Source of the DNA: Oscillospiraceae bacterium
GTDB lineage: Bacteria; Bacillota; Clostridia; Oscillospirales; Ruminococcaceae
Direction of reading: 5' to 3'
NCBI GenBank assembly: GCA_009777635.1
Contig: WRLK01000003.1
Coordinates: 32,061 to 96,060, forward strand
Length of the DNA stretch: 64,000 nt
The notes beneath the pieces were generated by a model. It was not told where the DNA came from and did no database searches. It saw only the letters and a program-made list of their open reading frames with translations. This document shows, in pieces, positions 24,215-33,363 of this stretch; the first letter of the stretch is position 1; every line of letters begins with the position of its first letter. Made by a program: the position numbers and the translations under genes.

Positions 24215-26007
24215 ACGCCGCACCTCCTTTTCGGCGCCGTGATAATCGCGTCAAAGCGGCATGCTTCGCGGCACACACCGCACGCGGTACAGGCGGATTC
24301 GCTGATTTCATGCGCTGTTTTAAGCTCACCCGAAATCGCGCCGACCGGACACGTCCGCTTGCAAAGCGTACAGCCCGTACACAGCGCGGGATCGACCTCA
24401 AATGCGGTAAGCTTCGGGCAAACACCGGCGGGACAGCGTTTATCGCCGATATGCGCGTCATATTCGTCGCGGAAATATTTGATTGTGGTAAGCACCGGGT
24501 TCGGCGCTGATTTGCCGAGCGCGCAGAGTGAGGAATCCAACATCGTCGCACTGATTTCCTCAAGAAGCGTAACGTCGCCGTCTTTGCCGCGGCCCTCGCA
24601 GATGTCCGTCAAGATTATGAGCATTTGCCTTAAGCCCTCCCGGCAGGGCGTGCATTTGCCGCAGCTTTCGCCCGCAAGGAAGTTCGCGTAATAACGCGCA
24701 ACCTCGACCATACAGCTTCTGTCGTCCATGACGATCAGGCCGCCGGAGCCCATCATGGCCCCGTATGAAGTGAGCGTATCGAAATCGACCGGCAAATCCA
24801 GCATATCCGCCGGGATGCATCCGCCGGAGGGTCCGCCCGTCTGCACGGCCTTGAACGGCCTGTCGCCGATTACGCCTCCGCCGATGTCATAAATCAGGTG
24901 CCGCAGCGTAACGCCCATCGGGACTTCGATCAGCCCCGTGCGCTTTACCTTGCCGACCAGCGCGAAAACCTTTGTCCCCTTTGATTTTGGGGCGCCAATC
25001 CGCGCGAACGCTTCTCCGCCCTCATTGATGATTACCGGGATATTCGCTAACGTCTCGACATTGTTTAACACGGTGGGCTGATCCCACAGCCCGCGCTGAA
25101 CGGACCGTATATACTTTGCGCGCGGCTCCCCGACGCGGCCCTCGATCGACGCCATAAGCGCCGTGCTTTCGCCGCACACAAACGCTCCGCCGCCGCGAAC
25201 GACGGTTAAGCGCAGACTCTTATCGCTTCCCATGATTTTGTCTCCGAGAATCCCTTTGTCTTCAGCATCGCGGATTGCTTTCTCCATATGCTTTAAGGCA
25301 AGGCCGTATTCGTCGCGGATATACAAAAACCCCTCCGCGGCGCCGATTGCAAGGGCGCATATCGCCATACCCTCAAGCACGGTATGCGGGTCGCCCTCAA
25401 GGATACTCCTGTCCATGAACGCGCCGGGGTCGCCCTCGTCGCCGTTGCAGACCACATACTTTGGATTGGATTCATATCCCGCCGCAATGCGCCATTTGCG
25501 CCCGGTGGAAAATCCCGCCCCGCCCCGTCCGCGAAGGCCGGACGCCTCCACCTCGCCGATGATTTCATCGGGCGTCATAGCAAGCGCCTTTTGAAGCGCC
25601 TCGTAGCCGCCGCGGCCAATGTAATCGGAAATCTCCGCGGGATCGATTATCCCGATGTTTCGAAGCGCGATTTTATGCTGCGGCGCGTAGAATGGGTTTT
25701 CCTTTTGGCTTGGCACCGGCTTGCCGTCTACTCTGTAAAGCAGCCGCCTTACCGGCTCGCCTCCTAGGCCTTTCACGATATCGGGGGCGTCCTTCGGCTT
25801 TACTTTATAGTAAGAGACGTCGTCCGGCACGATGTTGACGATTGGGCCGTTCTCGCAAAAGCCGTTGCATCCTGTTTCTTTGATAACAGTTTCGACAGTG
25901 GCGTCCGCGCCGGATTTTTGAATTTCGCCGCGCAGCGCTTCGGCGACTGAAAGGCTGCCGGTCGCGATACACCCGGTGCCGCAGCAGACTAAAACCGTGC
26001 GCGTCAC
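24211..26007 (-). CDS. NuoF-like flavoprotein subunit ('B' subunit) with extra ferredoxin domains
   Basis: A 598-residue protein in three parts: a thioredoxin-like [2Fe-2S] domain (about 1-90; CCGTGCIATGS, CNGFCENGP), a NuoF core with FMN and NADH sites (GRGGAGFSTGRKW, NGDEGDPGAFMDRS) and its [4Fe-4S] motif ESCGKCTPCREG, then a C-terminal pair of [4Fe-4S] ferredoxin motifs (CTGCTLCKRTCP, CTACGVCREACR). This architecture matches HydB/HndC-type subunits of electron-bifurcating complexes and not respiratory NuoF. GTG start at 26007 overlaps the NuoE-like stop (GTGA). Exchanges electrons between NAD(H) and iron-sulfur clusters. Confidence 0.9.
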   Translation of the reverse strand: MTRTVLVCCGTGCIATGSLSVAEALRGEIQKSGADATVETVIKETGCNGFCENGPIVNIVPDDVSYYKVKPKDAPDIVKGLGGEPVRRLLYRVDGKPVPSQKENPFYAPQHKIALRNIGIIDPAEISDYIGRGGYEALQKALAMTPDEIIGEVEASGLRGRGGAGFSTGRKWRIAAGYESNPKYVVCNGDEGDPGAFMDRSILEGDPHTVLEGMAICALAIGAAEGFLYIRDEYGLALKHMEKAIRDAEDKGILGDKIMGSDKSLRLTVVRGGGAFVCGESTALMASIEGRVGEPRAKYIRSVQRGLWDQPTVLNNVETLANIPVIINEGGEAFARIGAPKSKGTKVFALVGKVKRTGLIEVPMGVTLRHLIYDIGGGVIGDRPFKAVQTGGPSGGCIPADMLDLPVDFDTLTSYGAMMGSGGLIVMDDRSCMVEVARYYANFLAGESCGKCTPCREGLRQMLIILTDICEGRGKDGDVTLLEEISATMLDSSLCALGKSAPNPVLTTIKYFRDEYDAHIGDKRCPAGVCPKLTAFEVDPALCTGCTLCKRTCPVGAISGELKTAHEISESACTACGVCREACRFDAIITAPKRRCGV

Positions 26008-26486
26008 GGCGCTTCCCCCTTTCTTACCGCCTCAAAGATTTTGGGCAGCGACTCCTGTGTCACGCCTCCGTAATAAGCCTCATCTATCACCATGACGGGG
26101 GCGAGGGCGCAGGCGCCGACGCAGTTTACAAGCTCGAGCGAAAACTCCCCGTCCTCGGTGGCGCCGTCCTGATCGATGCCAAGGGTGCGGCATATGCTGT
26201 TTACAAGGTTCATCGAGCCACGGATATGACATGCGGTGCCGTCGCAAACCTTGATGATATGCTTTCCCTTTGGTTTTAAGCTCAAAGCCTTGTAAAAGGT
26301 CGCCATTGAATATAAGTCGGCAAGCGGTATGCCGATATAATCCGCCAGCGTCTCAAGGGCTTCCCGCGGGATATAGTTGTAACGCCTTTGTATATCCTGC
26401 ATGATTGCCAAAGCATACCGGCGGTCTTTCGGGTAAGCGCTAAGAATCGGATTGATTTCCTTAAGCGATATGGTTTGTACCGCCAT
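26004..26486 (-). CDS. NuoE-like [2Fe-2S] subunit ('C' subunit)
   Basis: About 160 residues with a helical N-terminus and a thioredoxin-like [2Fe-2S] domain; the cluster Cys are in CDGTACHIRGS and CVGACALAPV. Partner of the NuoF-like subunit. The ATG at 26486 is chosen because GAGGAGG lies just upstream; the frame is open ten codons further into a large hairpin. Overlaps the next gene by 4 bp. Confidence 0.9.
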   Translation of the reverse strand: MAVQTISLKEINPILSAYPKDRRYALAIMQDIQRRYNYIPREALETLADYIGIPLADLYSMATFYKALSLKPKGKHIIKVCDGTACHIRGSMNLVNSICRTLGIDQDGATEDGEFSLELVNCVGACALAPVMVIDEAYYGGVTQESLPKIFEAVRKGEAP

Positions 26487-26516
26487 ATATTCCTCCTCAA
26501 GCTTGAAGTTTGACAT

Positions 26517-26552
26517 GCGGCGGCCTGCGCTGAATCCGGCGCAGGCCGCCGC
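26517..26552. repeat. 14-bp stem hairpin inside the wor operon
   Basis: Perfect inverted repeat 26517-26530 / 26539-26552 (GCGGCGGCCTGCGC) with an 8-base loop, between the moaD-like gene and the NuoE-like gene. No T-run follows on the operon strand, so it may set the relative levels of the two halves of the operon by RNA processing or stability. Confidence 0.7.
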
Positions 26553-26561
26553 GCATTTTGT

Positions 26562-26837
26562 TTACCCTCCGGCAACGACGGGGAAAATGGAAACCACGTC
26601 GGCTTCTGAAAGCGGCGTGTCTTTGCCGTTGAGATGCCCTGCGTTGCGGCCGTTTATTAAAATAATCGTCTCGCATCCGATATCCGTGCCGTCGGATGTT
26701 AAAAGCTTATCGCCGAAAGCGTCGCCGTACTGCCCTTTGAGATGCTGCAGCAGCGCCCATACGTCGGGCGGGGCTGTGACGTCCGCTTCCTTGCAGCGGG
26801 TGAAATCTCTATACGTCGCAAAGAACTTTAGCTTCAT
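26562..26837 (-). CDS. MoaD/ThiS-family sulfur carrier protein
   Basis: A 91-residue ubiquitin-like protein that ends in the required Gly-Gly (FPVVAGG). In molybdopterin or tungstopterin synthesis the C-terminal thiocarboxylate donates the dithiolene sulfurs. It overlaps the end of the aldehyde oxidoreductase gene by 29 bp, so it is dedicated to that enzyme's cofactor. The activating E1-like enzyme is probably the divergent MoeB/ThiF protein at 29444. Confidence 0.87.
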   Translation of the reverse strand: MKLKFFATYRDFTRCKEADVTAPPDVWALLQHLKGQYGDAFGDKLLTSDGTDIGCETIILINGRNAGHLNGKDTPLSEADVVSIFPVVAGG

Positions 26838-28635
26838 ATTTTATACCTGTCGCCCCGTCTTTTTCGGTAGTCGGCACGCCGTCCTTATCCCAGCCGCGAA
26901 GCTCGTAATACTCAGCGAGCATGACGCCGAGCTCGGCAACTCTTCCGGCGGCGGGGCCGGACGGCAGCTTTTCGCGCAACAGGCGCGGCGGCAGCGTATC
27001 CTTTTCCACGCCGGCGGCGATGTTGAAATGCTTTTCAAGGTTCCACACACGCTCGCCCTTGAACAGTATCTCCTCGTCGGTTTCGTCCGTACCCACCGCC
27101 TCGCGGTATTGGGCGGCGATTTCCGGCAAGCCCAGCCCGAATGTGGTGAACAGGCATATCCCGGCGGAGTCGATCAGCGCGGTGAGGTCCTGGAAAATCT
27201 TAAGCGTCGCGGCCTTACCCTCGGTGACAAGCGGGTCCATTTTAAACGGAACGCCCAGAAGCTCCGGGGAGGTCATGTATCCGCGCACATGGCAGCCGCC
27301 GCGGTTCGAGGTCGCATACTCAAGCGCCATGCCTTGGGCGGCACGGCCGTCGTATGCGGGCATCTCCTGCTTTTTCACGCTCATCGAGAGCTCGGGATGC
27401 CCGTATTTCTCAGCCAGCCTGTATGAACCAAGCGCAAGTATCTTGCCAAAGCCTTCGTTTTTGCCAACGGCCTCCGTCAGATGAACAATGGCGTGGGGGT
27501 CGCCGAAGCGGAGCTTGAAGCCGATATCCTCTTCGGGGATTGCGCCCATTTCCGCAAGCTCCATAGCGCAAGCGATCGTCGCTCCAAGCGTGATGGGGTC
27601 CATGCCGTATTCATTGCAAAGGAAACTTGCTTTACAGATTGCGGCTAAGTCCGATACGCCGCAGTCCGCGCCGTAGGACCAGCCCGCCTCGTATTCGGGG
27701 CCCTCGCCGGAGCTTTTGAACGGGCCGTCAGGCACAACAGTCACACGGGCGCAGTCGATGGAGCAGCCGAAGCATCCCTTGTTTTTTACAAGGTACTTAT
27801 CAGCAAGCGATTCGCCGCCTGTCGCGTCGGCTTCATCGAAGATGGAGCCGTCGCGCCAGTTGCGGGTGGGCAGCGCGCCGCTTTCGTTGATGATGTTCAC
27901 AAGCACCTGCGTACCGAGCGCCGCAAGCCCCGCGCCGCCGACCGGGTGCGCTTTCAGCTTCGCGCGGGCGTCGATGATGGCCTCCATGAATTTTTCGGGC
28001 CTTGCCACGCTGACGGAGCCGGTCCCGCGGACAGTCACGGCCTTGAGCTTTTTCGAGCCCATGACGGCGCCCATTCCGCCGCGGCCTGCCGCGCGGTGCT
28101 TATCGTTTAAGACCCCGCTGTAAAGGCAGCCGTTTTCTCCGGGAGGACCGATACAGGAAACCTTAAACGATTCGCCGTTTTCCTCTTTAAGAAGGTCGGT
28201 TGTTTCATACACCGTTTTTCCCCAAAGCCCCGAGGCGTCGCGCAGCTCCACGATATCGTCGTTTATGTACAGGTATACGGGAGTATCACTTGCGTTTTCG
28301 AAGATAATTCCGTCGTAGCCCGCGTATTTTAGCTCCGGCGCGAAATATCCTCCGGAGTTTGCAGCGCCTATCGTCCCTGTAAGCGGGGACTTCGATATGA
28401 CGTTATACCGTCCGCCGGACGCGGCTCCCGTTCCGGTGAGGGGCCCCGTCATAAAGATGAGCTTGTTCTCCGGGGAAAGCGCGTCCACTTTAGGACCCAC
28501 TTCATCGCAGAAGTATTTGGTGCCAAGCCCGCGCGCCCCGATATAATCGTGGGCGTCCTTGAGATTTAAGGGCTCCTTCGTGATTGTTTCAGATGCCAAG
28601 TCTACACGCAAAATTGTCCCAACCCATGCGTTCAT
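26809..28635 (-). CDS. Tungsten-type aldehyde:ferredoxin oxidoreductase, large subunit
   Basis: A 608-residue protein of the AOR family, which oxidises aldehydes to acids at a bis-pyranopterin tungsten (or molybdenum) centre. The N-terminal domain carries the cofactor-binding segments ([46 protein letters not shown]); the [4Fe-4S] Cys are in [13 protein letters not shown], and the DSAGIC motif near residue 497 provides a pterin contact and the last Cys. Length fits the family. In this operon it is followed by MoaD and three NuoEFG-like subunits and preceded by a polyferredoxin, the layout of the bifurcating WOR complexes. Metal identity is inferred from the family. Confidence 0.92.
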   Translation of the reverse strand: MNAWVGTILRVDLASETITKEPLNLKDAHDYIGARGLGTKYFCDEVGPKVDALSPENKLIFMTGPLTGTGAASGGRYNVISKSPLTGTIGAANSGGYFAPELKYAGYDGIIFENASDTPVYLYINDDIVELRDASGLWGKTVYETTDLLKEENGESFKVSCIGPPGENGCLYSGVLNDKHRAAGRGGMGAVMGSKKLKAVTVRGTGSVSVARPEKFMEAIIDARAKLKAHPVGGAGLAALGTQVLVNIINESGALPTRNWRDGSIFDEADATGGESLADKYLVKNKGCFGCSIDCARVTVVPDGPFKSSGEGPEYEAGWSYGADCGVSDLAAICKASFLCNEYGMDPITLGATIACAMELAEMGAIPEEDIGFKLRFGDPHAIVHLTEAVGKNEGFGKILALGSYRLAEKYGHPELSMSVKKQEMPAYDGRAAQGMALEYATSNRGGCHVRGYMTSPELLGVPFKMDPLVTEGKAATLKIFQDLTALIDSAGICLFTTFGLGLPEIAAQYREAVGTDETDEEILFKGERVWNLEKHFNIAAGVEKDTLPPRLLREKLPSGPAAGRVAELGVMLAEYYELRGWDKDGVPTTEKDGATGIKYEAKVLCDV

Positions 28636-29111
28636 GACGGAACCTCCTCTCCAAATACGTCTTTAAAGCGCTCGGCTACAGCCTTTTTGCGGCCGGGGCT
28701 TTCGGTGGGGTCCACAAACTGGATAGCACCCGGGGAGCAGAACCTCGCGCATTTCGGATCACCACCGCACAGGTCGCATTTAAATACCCGGCGGCTAATG
28801 GGCGAGAAGCTGATATTTCCTAAGGGGCACGCGCTCACGCACATTTTGCACACGATGCACTTGTCGTTGTTCATGACCACAGCGCCGTTCCCATCCTTGG
28901 AAATCGCCCCAACGGGACATACTTTGAGGCACGAGGCCTCCTCGCACTGCATGCACATGACCGGAACCGAAGTCAACGCTTCCTCGTAGTCGATTACGGT
29001 CACGGCTGAAAGGCGGGGGTTGAATACCTTTGCGCGCTCAAACGAACACATCAGCTCACATGTCCGGCAGGATGCGCATTTGTCGGGGTTTACAACGAGT
29101 TGTTTGCTCAT
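28632..29111 (-). CDS. Polyferredoxin small subunit of the aldehyde oxidoreductase
   Basis: A 159-residue protein with four [4Fe-4S]-type Cys motifs: [37 protein letters not shown] and [14 protein letters not shown]. It resembles AorA/WorS and DMSO-reductase-B-like electron-transfer subunits and would link the tungsten subunit to the NuoEFG-like module. First gene of the operon, strong AAGGAGG ribosome site, 4-bp overlap with the large subunit. Confidence 0.9.
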   Translation of the reverse strand: MSKQLVVNPDKCASCRTCELMCSFERAKVFNPRLSAVTVIDYEEALTSVPVMCMQCEEASCLKVCPVGAISKDGNGAVVMNNDKCIVCKMCVSACPLGNISFSPISRRVFKCDLCGGDPKCARFCSPGAIQFVDPTESPGRKKAVAERFKDVFGEEVPS

Positions 29112-29133
29112 ATCCGTCCTCCTTCACATTAAT

Positions 29134-29203
29134 TAGACCTGTCGTCTTTGCCAAGCGAAAAAATCTCGGCCATCCATCCGCGATGTGTTGGCGGACAGGT
29201 CTA
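29134..29203. repeat. Structured leader element with 10-bp closing stem
   Basis: TAGACCTGTC (29134-29143) is the exact inverted complement of 29194-29203. Inside, two further stems are possible on the minus strand (GCCA..CAUC/GAUG..UGGC and CGAG/CUUG), giving a three-way junction. It ends about ten bases before the ribosome site of the first wor gene. Its ends and a TTTTTTCGC core partly resemble the dispersed palindromes, so it may be a diverged copy. Confidence 0.55.
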
Positions 29204-29221
29204 TTTTGGGCGAAAGCACGA

Positions 29222-29258
29222 CAAAATCCGCAGGAAGAGACAAGCCTCTTTCTGCGGA
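29222..29258 (-). terminator. Attenuator terminator downstream of the riboswitch
   Basis: On the minus strand TCCGCAG (29252-29258) pairs with 29227-29233, with an inner AAGAG/CTCTT extension, and is followed by TTTTGT. Its first base is also the last base of the riboswitch P1 stem, so folding of one can affect the other. Confidence 0.6.
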
Positions 29259-29345
29259 CTCCTTTGCAAACACGGCAGGCCTCGCGGTTTCCCGCAAAAC
29301 CCATTGGCCGCACCGACCGATCTGCCCGGTACGGCTCGGAGTACC
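29258..29345 (-). promoter_or_regulatory. Probable molybdenum/tungsten cofactor (Moco/Tuco) riboswitch
   Basis: In the leader of the tungsten oxidoreductase operon the minus-strand RNA reads ACUCCGAGCC at the 5' side, then a GGGAAACC tetraloop hairpin (GCGGGAAACCGC), then GGCCUGCCGU and AAAGGAGU at the 3' side; ACUCC and GGAGU form the closing stem P1 (29338-29342 with 29258-29262). These conserved blocks, in this order, are those I recall for the Moco RNA motif, which is found upstream of Mo/W-pterin enzyme and cofactor genes. A terminator hairpin follows directly. Assignment is by eye; a covariance model search would settle it. Confidence 0.72.
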
Positions 29346-29364
29346 TGTTCATGCTTATGATATA

Positions 29365-29392
29365 ATTTTAACATAAAAAAATAAATTGTAAA
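29365..29392 (-). promoter_or_regulatory. Promoter of the wor operon
   Basis: Minus strand TTTACA (29387-29392), 16-base spacer, TAAAAT (29365-29370). Transcription would begin a dozen bases before the riboswitch. The 332-bp gap 29112-29443 thus holds promoter, riboswitch, terminator, a second structured element and the divergent moeB-like start. Confidence 0.55.
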
Positions 29393-29443
29393 GAAAATTT
29401 CATGAGTAATTTATGCTATAATTAGAAAGAAAGGATTGGTAAT

Positions 29444-30172
29444 ATGGACGAAAAAACAGGACGTTATGAGAGGCAGATACTGCTTGCGGAAATCGGCGGG
29501 AAGGGTCAGGAAAAACTGGCGGCGTCTTCCGTATTGGTTGTGGGCGCGGGCGGGCTTGGCGCGCCTGTGCTGCAATATCTTGCGGCGGCGGGGATCGGGC
29601 ATATCGGCATTGCGGACGGCGATACCGTCTCAATAAGCAACCTAAACCGCCAGATTCTTTACGGCGACGACGATATCGGAAAGCTTAAGGCTGAGCTGGC
29701 GGCAAAAAGGATCGCTAAAATCAACGGCGAGGTTAAAATCACTAGCGTCCCCAAAATGATTACGGACGAAAACGCGGCGGAAATCATAAGCGGTTACGAC
29801 GCGCTTGCTTTATGCACAGACTCTCTTTCAGCAAGGAAAATCGCAAACCGTGCGTGCGTTTTAAGCGGCACGCCCTTTGTGGACGGCGCCGTTAGCCGCT
29901 TTCACGGCACCGTCATGACGATAATCCCGGGTGAAACGCCATGTTACGAGTGTATACAAGGGGGCTCCGCTCAACCTCGGGAAACCATCCCGATTTTAGG
30001 GGCGATGGCGGGATGGGTCGGATGCGCCGAGGCGATGGCAGTAATCCGGCTGCTGCTGGGGACGAGAGACGCGTCAAGGGGGAGCATCCTGTTTTTTAGC
30101 GGCTCGGAAATGACTATCGAGCATATACCGGTTAAAAAAAATCCGGATTGCGTATATTGCGGCGCCCCCTAA
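29444..30172 (+). CDS. MoeB/ThiF/HesA-family adenylyltransferase
   Basis: A 242-residue E1-like enzyme that adenylates the C-terminal glycine of a MoaD or ThiS partner. Visible: the nucleotide-binding [35 protein letters not shown] with the conserved Arg, and two zinc-binding CxxC pairs (CYEC about residue 167, CVYC near 237). Divergent from the tungsten oxidoreductase operon, which contains a MoaD, so that is the likely partner. Good AAAGGA ribosome site. Ends 4 bp inside the converging YyaL-like gene. Confidence 0.88.
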   Translation: MDEKTGRYERQILLAEIGGKGQEKLAASSVLVVGAGGLGAPVLQYLAAAGIGHIGIADGDTVSISNLNRQILYGDDDIGKLKAELAAKRIAKINGEVKITSVPKMITDENAAEIISGYDALALCTDSLSARKIANRACVLSGTPFVDGAVSRFHGTVMTIIPGETPCYECIQGGSAQPRETIPILGAMAGWVGCAEAMAVIRLLLGTRDASRGSILFFSGSEMTIEHIPVKKNPDCVYCGAP

Positions 30173-32118
30173 TCCAGCTCGTTTACCGGTGGCCTGCAAA
30201 CATGATTTTCACAAATATAAAAGGTTGTTTTTCCGTCTTTTCGTTTGTATTCATCGGTTTCCCGGTCTAGTATTACGGCCCAGCCTTTACCTGAAAGCTG
30301 AAGCCTCACGCTTTCTTTTTCCGACGGATCGGCCGGTACCGCGATGATCTTCCTGCCGGGAAAATCCTTCTGAAGCAGGCTTAACAGGTAAAAGGAATGC
30401 CCGCCTAAAACGCCGCCGGCCTGCGCGTTCATAAACCTGATCTGCTTATTAAGCGCATGCTCCCATTCGCGTCCGCCGGTCAAAAAATGAAGCAGTATAA
30501 GGTTCATCGCCATTACGGAATTCCCCGACGGCATGGCTCCGTCATAGCTTTCCTTAGGCCTTGAAATTAGCTCCTCGCCGCCTTTCGGGGAAAGGAAAAA
30601 ACCGCCGTCCTCATTGTCGAAATAATCGGCTATTGCCGTTTGGGCAAGCGTTTTGGCCCGGTCAAGATACCTGTCGTCTATTGTGGCTTGGTACATTTTA
30701 AGCTGCGCGTAAATATAAAAGGCATAGTCGTCGAGAAAACCCGATTCGCTGCGGCGGCCATCGCGCCAGCTCGCGAGAAGGCTTTTGTTTTCGGATAGAT
30801 TTTTTTCAATAAAATCCACAGCTTTTTCAGCCATATGAAGATAGCCGCTTTCACCAAAAACAACGGATGCACAGGAGAGCGCAGGGATCATCAGCGCGTT
30901 CCATGCGGTGAGAATTTTGTCGTCCTTATGAAGCGCCGCCCGCGTTTTGCGGTATTCATAAAGCTTGTTTTTCGCGTCTAAAAATCCCGCGTCGAACACG
31001 GGCGCGTTGATTCTGTTCGGAATGCTCTTGCCTTCAAAATTACCGCGCTTCGTAATATCATAGGCCTCGTTAAACGCATTTCCCTCTTTTTCACCGAGCG
31101 CTGCGACGATCTCGTTAGGCGTGAACACATAATACTTGCCCTCCACGCCGTCGCTGTCCGCGTCCTGCGCGGAGTAAAACCCGCCGTCCGGATGCGTCAT
31201 TTCTCGCTTTACATACAAAATAATTTTTTCCGCCACGTTTTTGTAAAGCGGATTCTTCGTAACCTCATACGCGCTTGTGTATGCCGTGATCAAAAGCGCG
31301 TTGTCGTAAAGCATTTTTTCAAAATGCGGGACAAGCCACTGATCGTCGGTGGAATAACGGGAAAACCCGAATCCGATGTGGTCGAAAATACCGCCCTTCG
31401 CCATTTGTTCAAGGGTTTTTTCAACCATCGCAAGACAGTCTTTGTCCTTTGCCGTTTTATAATATGACATGAGAAACAACAAATTATGCGGCGACGGAAA
31501 TTTAGGCGCGCCCCCGAAGCCGCCGTATTTCGAATCATAAGCGGATTTAAAGTATTCTACAGCGTTTTCGCAAAGGCTGCCGCCGTGATTTTCAGATGAT
31601 ACGCCGTCTTTTCCCTGCTCATTTCGCGCGTTTATATGCGAGGTTATTCTTTGCGCTGAATGAATCAAATCGTTTTTTTGCGTCTTCCATTTTTCCGTGA
31701 CGGCTTCTAAGAGGTCAATGAACCCGGGGATGCCGTAACGCCCGGTTTTCGGGAAATAAGTCCCGGCGAAAAAGGGGTTTCCGGCGGCGTCCATGATGAT
31801 TGTCATCGGCCATCCGCCGGAGCCCGTCAGCGCCGTTAAGACGTTCATATAGATACTGTCGATGTCCGGGCGCTCCTCCTTGTCAACCTTAACGCACACA
31901 TACTCCCGGTTTAAGACTTCAGCGACTTTCAAGTCCTCAAAGCTTTCGTGAGCCATCACGTGGCACCAGTGGCACGTGGAATATCCGACGCTCAGCAGTA
32001 CGGGCTTATCCTCCGCTTTTGCTTTTTTAAACGCTTCTTCTCCCCACGGATACCAATCCACGGGGTTTTCGGCGTGCTGGAGAAGATATGGCGAGGTTTC
32101 ATTTAGCAGCCGGTTCAT
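30169..32118 (-). CDS. Thioredoxin-domain protein, YyaL/SSP411 type (DUF255)
   Basis: A 649-residue cytosolic protein: an N-terminal thioredoxin-like domain (DUF255; opening [21 protein letters not shown] region and the redox-type motif [12 protein letters not shown]) followed by an (alpha/alpha)6 barrel like N-acylglucosamine 2-epimerase. Conserved through bacteria and animals (spermatogenesis-associated protein 20); function unresolved. Normal length. Preceded at 32131-32160 by a short hairpin (AGGG.CTGTT/AACAG.CCCT). Confidence 0.87.
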   Translation of the reverse strand: MNRLLNETSPYLLQHAENPVDWYPWGEEAFKKAKAEDKPVLLSVGYSTCHWCHVMAHESFEDLKVAEVLNREYVCVKVDKEERPDIDSIYMNVLTALTGSGGWPMTIIMDAAGNPFFAGTYFPKTGRYGIPGFIDLLEAVTEKWKTQKNDLIHSAQRITSHINARNEQGKDGVSSENHGGSLCENAVEYFKSAYDSKYGGFGGAPKFPSPHNLLFLMSYYKTAKDKDCLAMVEKTLEQMAKGGIFDHIGFGFSRYSTDDQWLVPHFEKMLYDNALLITAYTSAYEVTKNPLYKNVAEKIILYVKREMTHPDGGFYSAQDADSDGVEGKYYVFTPNEIVAALGEKEGNAFNEAYDITKRGNFEGKSIPNRINAPVFDAGFLDAKNKLYEYRKTRAALHKDDKILTAWNALMIPALSCASVVFGESGYLHMAEKAVDFIEKNLSENKSLLASWRDGRRSESGFLDDYAFYIYAQLKMYQATIDDRYLDRAKTLAQTAIADYFDNEDGGFFLSPKGGEELISRPKESYDGAMPSGNSVMAMNLILLHFLTGGREWEHALNKQIRFMNAQAGGVLGGHSFYLLSLLQKDFPGRKIIAVPADPSEKESVRLQLSGKGWAVILDRETDEYKRKDGKTTFYICENHVCRPPVNELD

Positions 32119-32161
32119 TTTATTGCTCCTTTAGGGTCTGTTGACATAAAGCTAACAGCCC

Positions 32162-33019
32162 TTAGATTATCGTTCCGCCGTTTACATGCAATACCTGCCC
32201 CGTAATATACGAGGAATCGCCGCACGCTAAAAACACATAGGCCGGCGCAAGCTCATACGGCTGCCCCGCCCTGCCCATCGGCACGGTTGAGCCGAAGGTC
32301 TTGACTTCCTCCTTCGAAAAGCTTGAGACGATCAGCGGGGTCCAAACCGGGCCGGGCGCCACGGCGTTCACGCGTATATTCTGCTTTGCGAGCGACAGCG
32401 CCATAGACCGCGTGAAAGATACCACCGCCCCCTTTGTCGCCGAATAATCAATCAGCTCGGGGTTGCCCTTAAACGCGACGACCGACGCCGTATTTACGAT
32501 GGCGCTGCCTGCTGCAAGATAAGGCAGCGACGCCCTTGTCGTATAAAAATATGAGAAGATATTGCTCTCGAAGGTATGCGCCATTTGGTCTTTATCGACG
32601 TCAAGAATGCTGTTTTGAGGATACTGGACCGCCGCGTTATTGACTACGACGTCAATTTTCCCGAGCATATTTTTAGCGTAATCGACCGCGCGGACAGCTT
32701 CGCTTTCCTGCTTTAAATCGGCCGCGATTTTAAAGCATTTCCTGCCGTATCCGGCGACGAGCTCTTCCGTTTCGCGGGCGTCGTCGTTTTCTTTTAGATA
32801 TACGATCGCGACGTCGGCCCCCTCTCTTGCAAAGTTTACGGCAACCGCCCTGCCGATGCCGCTGTCCCCGCCCGTTACGATCGCCGCTTTATTCAAAAGC
32901 TTTCCCGCGGCTTTATAGCTTTCGATTTCGTAAACGGGCGCCGGATTCATCTCCGATTCCTTTCCCGGGTGCCTATTTTGATGCTGCGGGGGAAAAACAT
33001 CTTTTTTGGGGTTTTCCAT
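32162..33019 (-). CDS. Short-chain dehydrogenase/reductase (YhdF/YghA-like)
   Basis: A 285-residue SDR with a 40-residue N-terminal extension (PPQHQNRHPGKESEMNP) typical of the YhdF/YghA general-stress group. Cofactor site AAIVTGGDSGIGRAVA, NNAA, and the catalytic Tyr and Lys in DYSATKGAVVS are present. Substrate unknown. Lies 11 bp after the tlp gene on the same strand, with AAAGGAG upstream, so the two are probably co-transcribed, perhaps in sporulation or stress. Confidence 0.88.
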   Translation of the reverse strand: MENPKKDVFPPQHQNRHPGKESEMNPAPVYEIESYKAAGKLLNKAAIVTGGDSGIGRAVAVNFAREGADVAIVYLKENDDARETEELVAGYGRKCFKIAADLKQESEAVRAVDYAKNMLGKIDVVVNNAAVQYPQNSILDVDKDQMAHTFESNIFSYFYTTRASLPYLAAGSAIVNTASVVAFKGNPELIDYSATKGAVVSFTRSMALSLAKQNIRVNAVAPGPVWTPLIVSSFSKEEVKTFGSTVPMGRAGQPYELAPAYVFLACGDSSYITGQVLHVNGGTII

Positions 33020-33030
33020 TTCATACTCCT

Positions 33031-33264
33031 TTAATCATGGTTTTTATTATATTCCGCTTCCTGCTTCATTTCGGCGTCCATATCGGCAAGGGCCGCCGCC
33101 CGCCTGTCGTTCTTCGCTTTTAAATCTTGCTTTATCTTTTTGTTATCCGTATCCGCGATTATTTCCTCGGCGGCTTCCATCCGGCTTTTTGTCGCGGACA
33201 TCGCGCGCTTGATTTTAGATTCGTTGTCCCTGCGGTCATCGGGGTTTGGTTTATTCATATTCAT
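33031..33264 (-). CDS. tlp: Small acid-soluble spore protein Tlp
   Basis: About 77 residues, highly charged, without membrane segments. The opening NKPNPDDRRDN, the central MEAAEEIIADT and the KAKNDRRAAAL stretch align with the Tlp (thioredoxin-like) family of forespore proteins. This is direct evidence for an endospore-forming organism. Either ATG 33264 or 33258 may be used; AAAGGA is 3 and 9 bases away respectively. Confidence 0.85.
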   Translation of the reverse strand: MNMNKPNPDDRRDNESKIKRAMSATKSRMEAAEEIIADTDNKKIKQDLKAKNDRRAAALADMDAEMKQEAEYNKNHD

Positions 33265-33274
33265 GGTTCCTTTC

Positions 33275-33363
33275 TTAGAACCTGCGGTCAATACCCAAAA
33301 CACCGCCTCAGATGCAATTTTTTCGCATTGCGCCGATGCTTTTCGTTATTGACCACAGGTTAT
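33275..33363. repeat. Imperfect palindrome, dispersed element copy B (about 89 bp)
   Basis: Left arm 33279-33293 and right arm 33347-33361 are inverted copies with two mismatches (AACCTG.GGTCAATA). The interior contains CAATTTTTTCGCATTG. It resembles copy A in both ends and middle (AGAACCTG, CAATAC.CAAAACACC, TTTTCGTTATTG). Confidence 0.7.
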
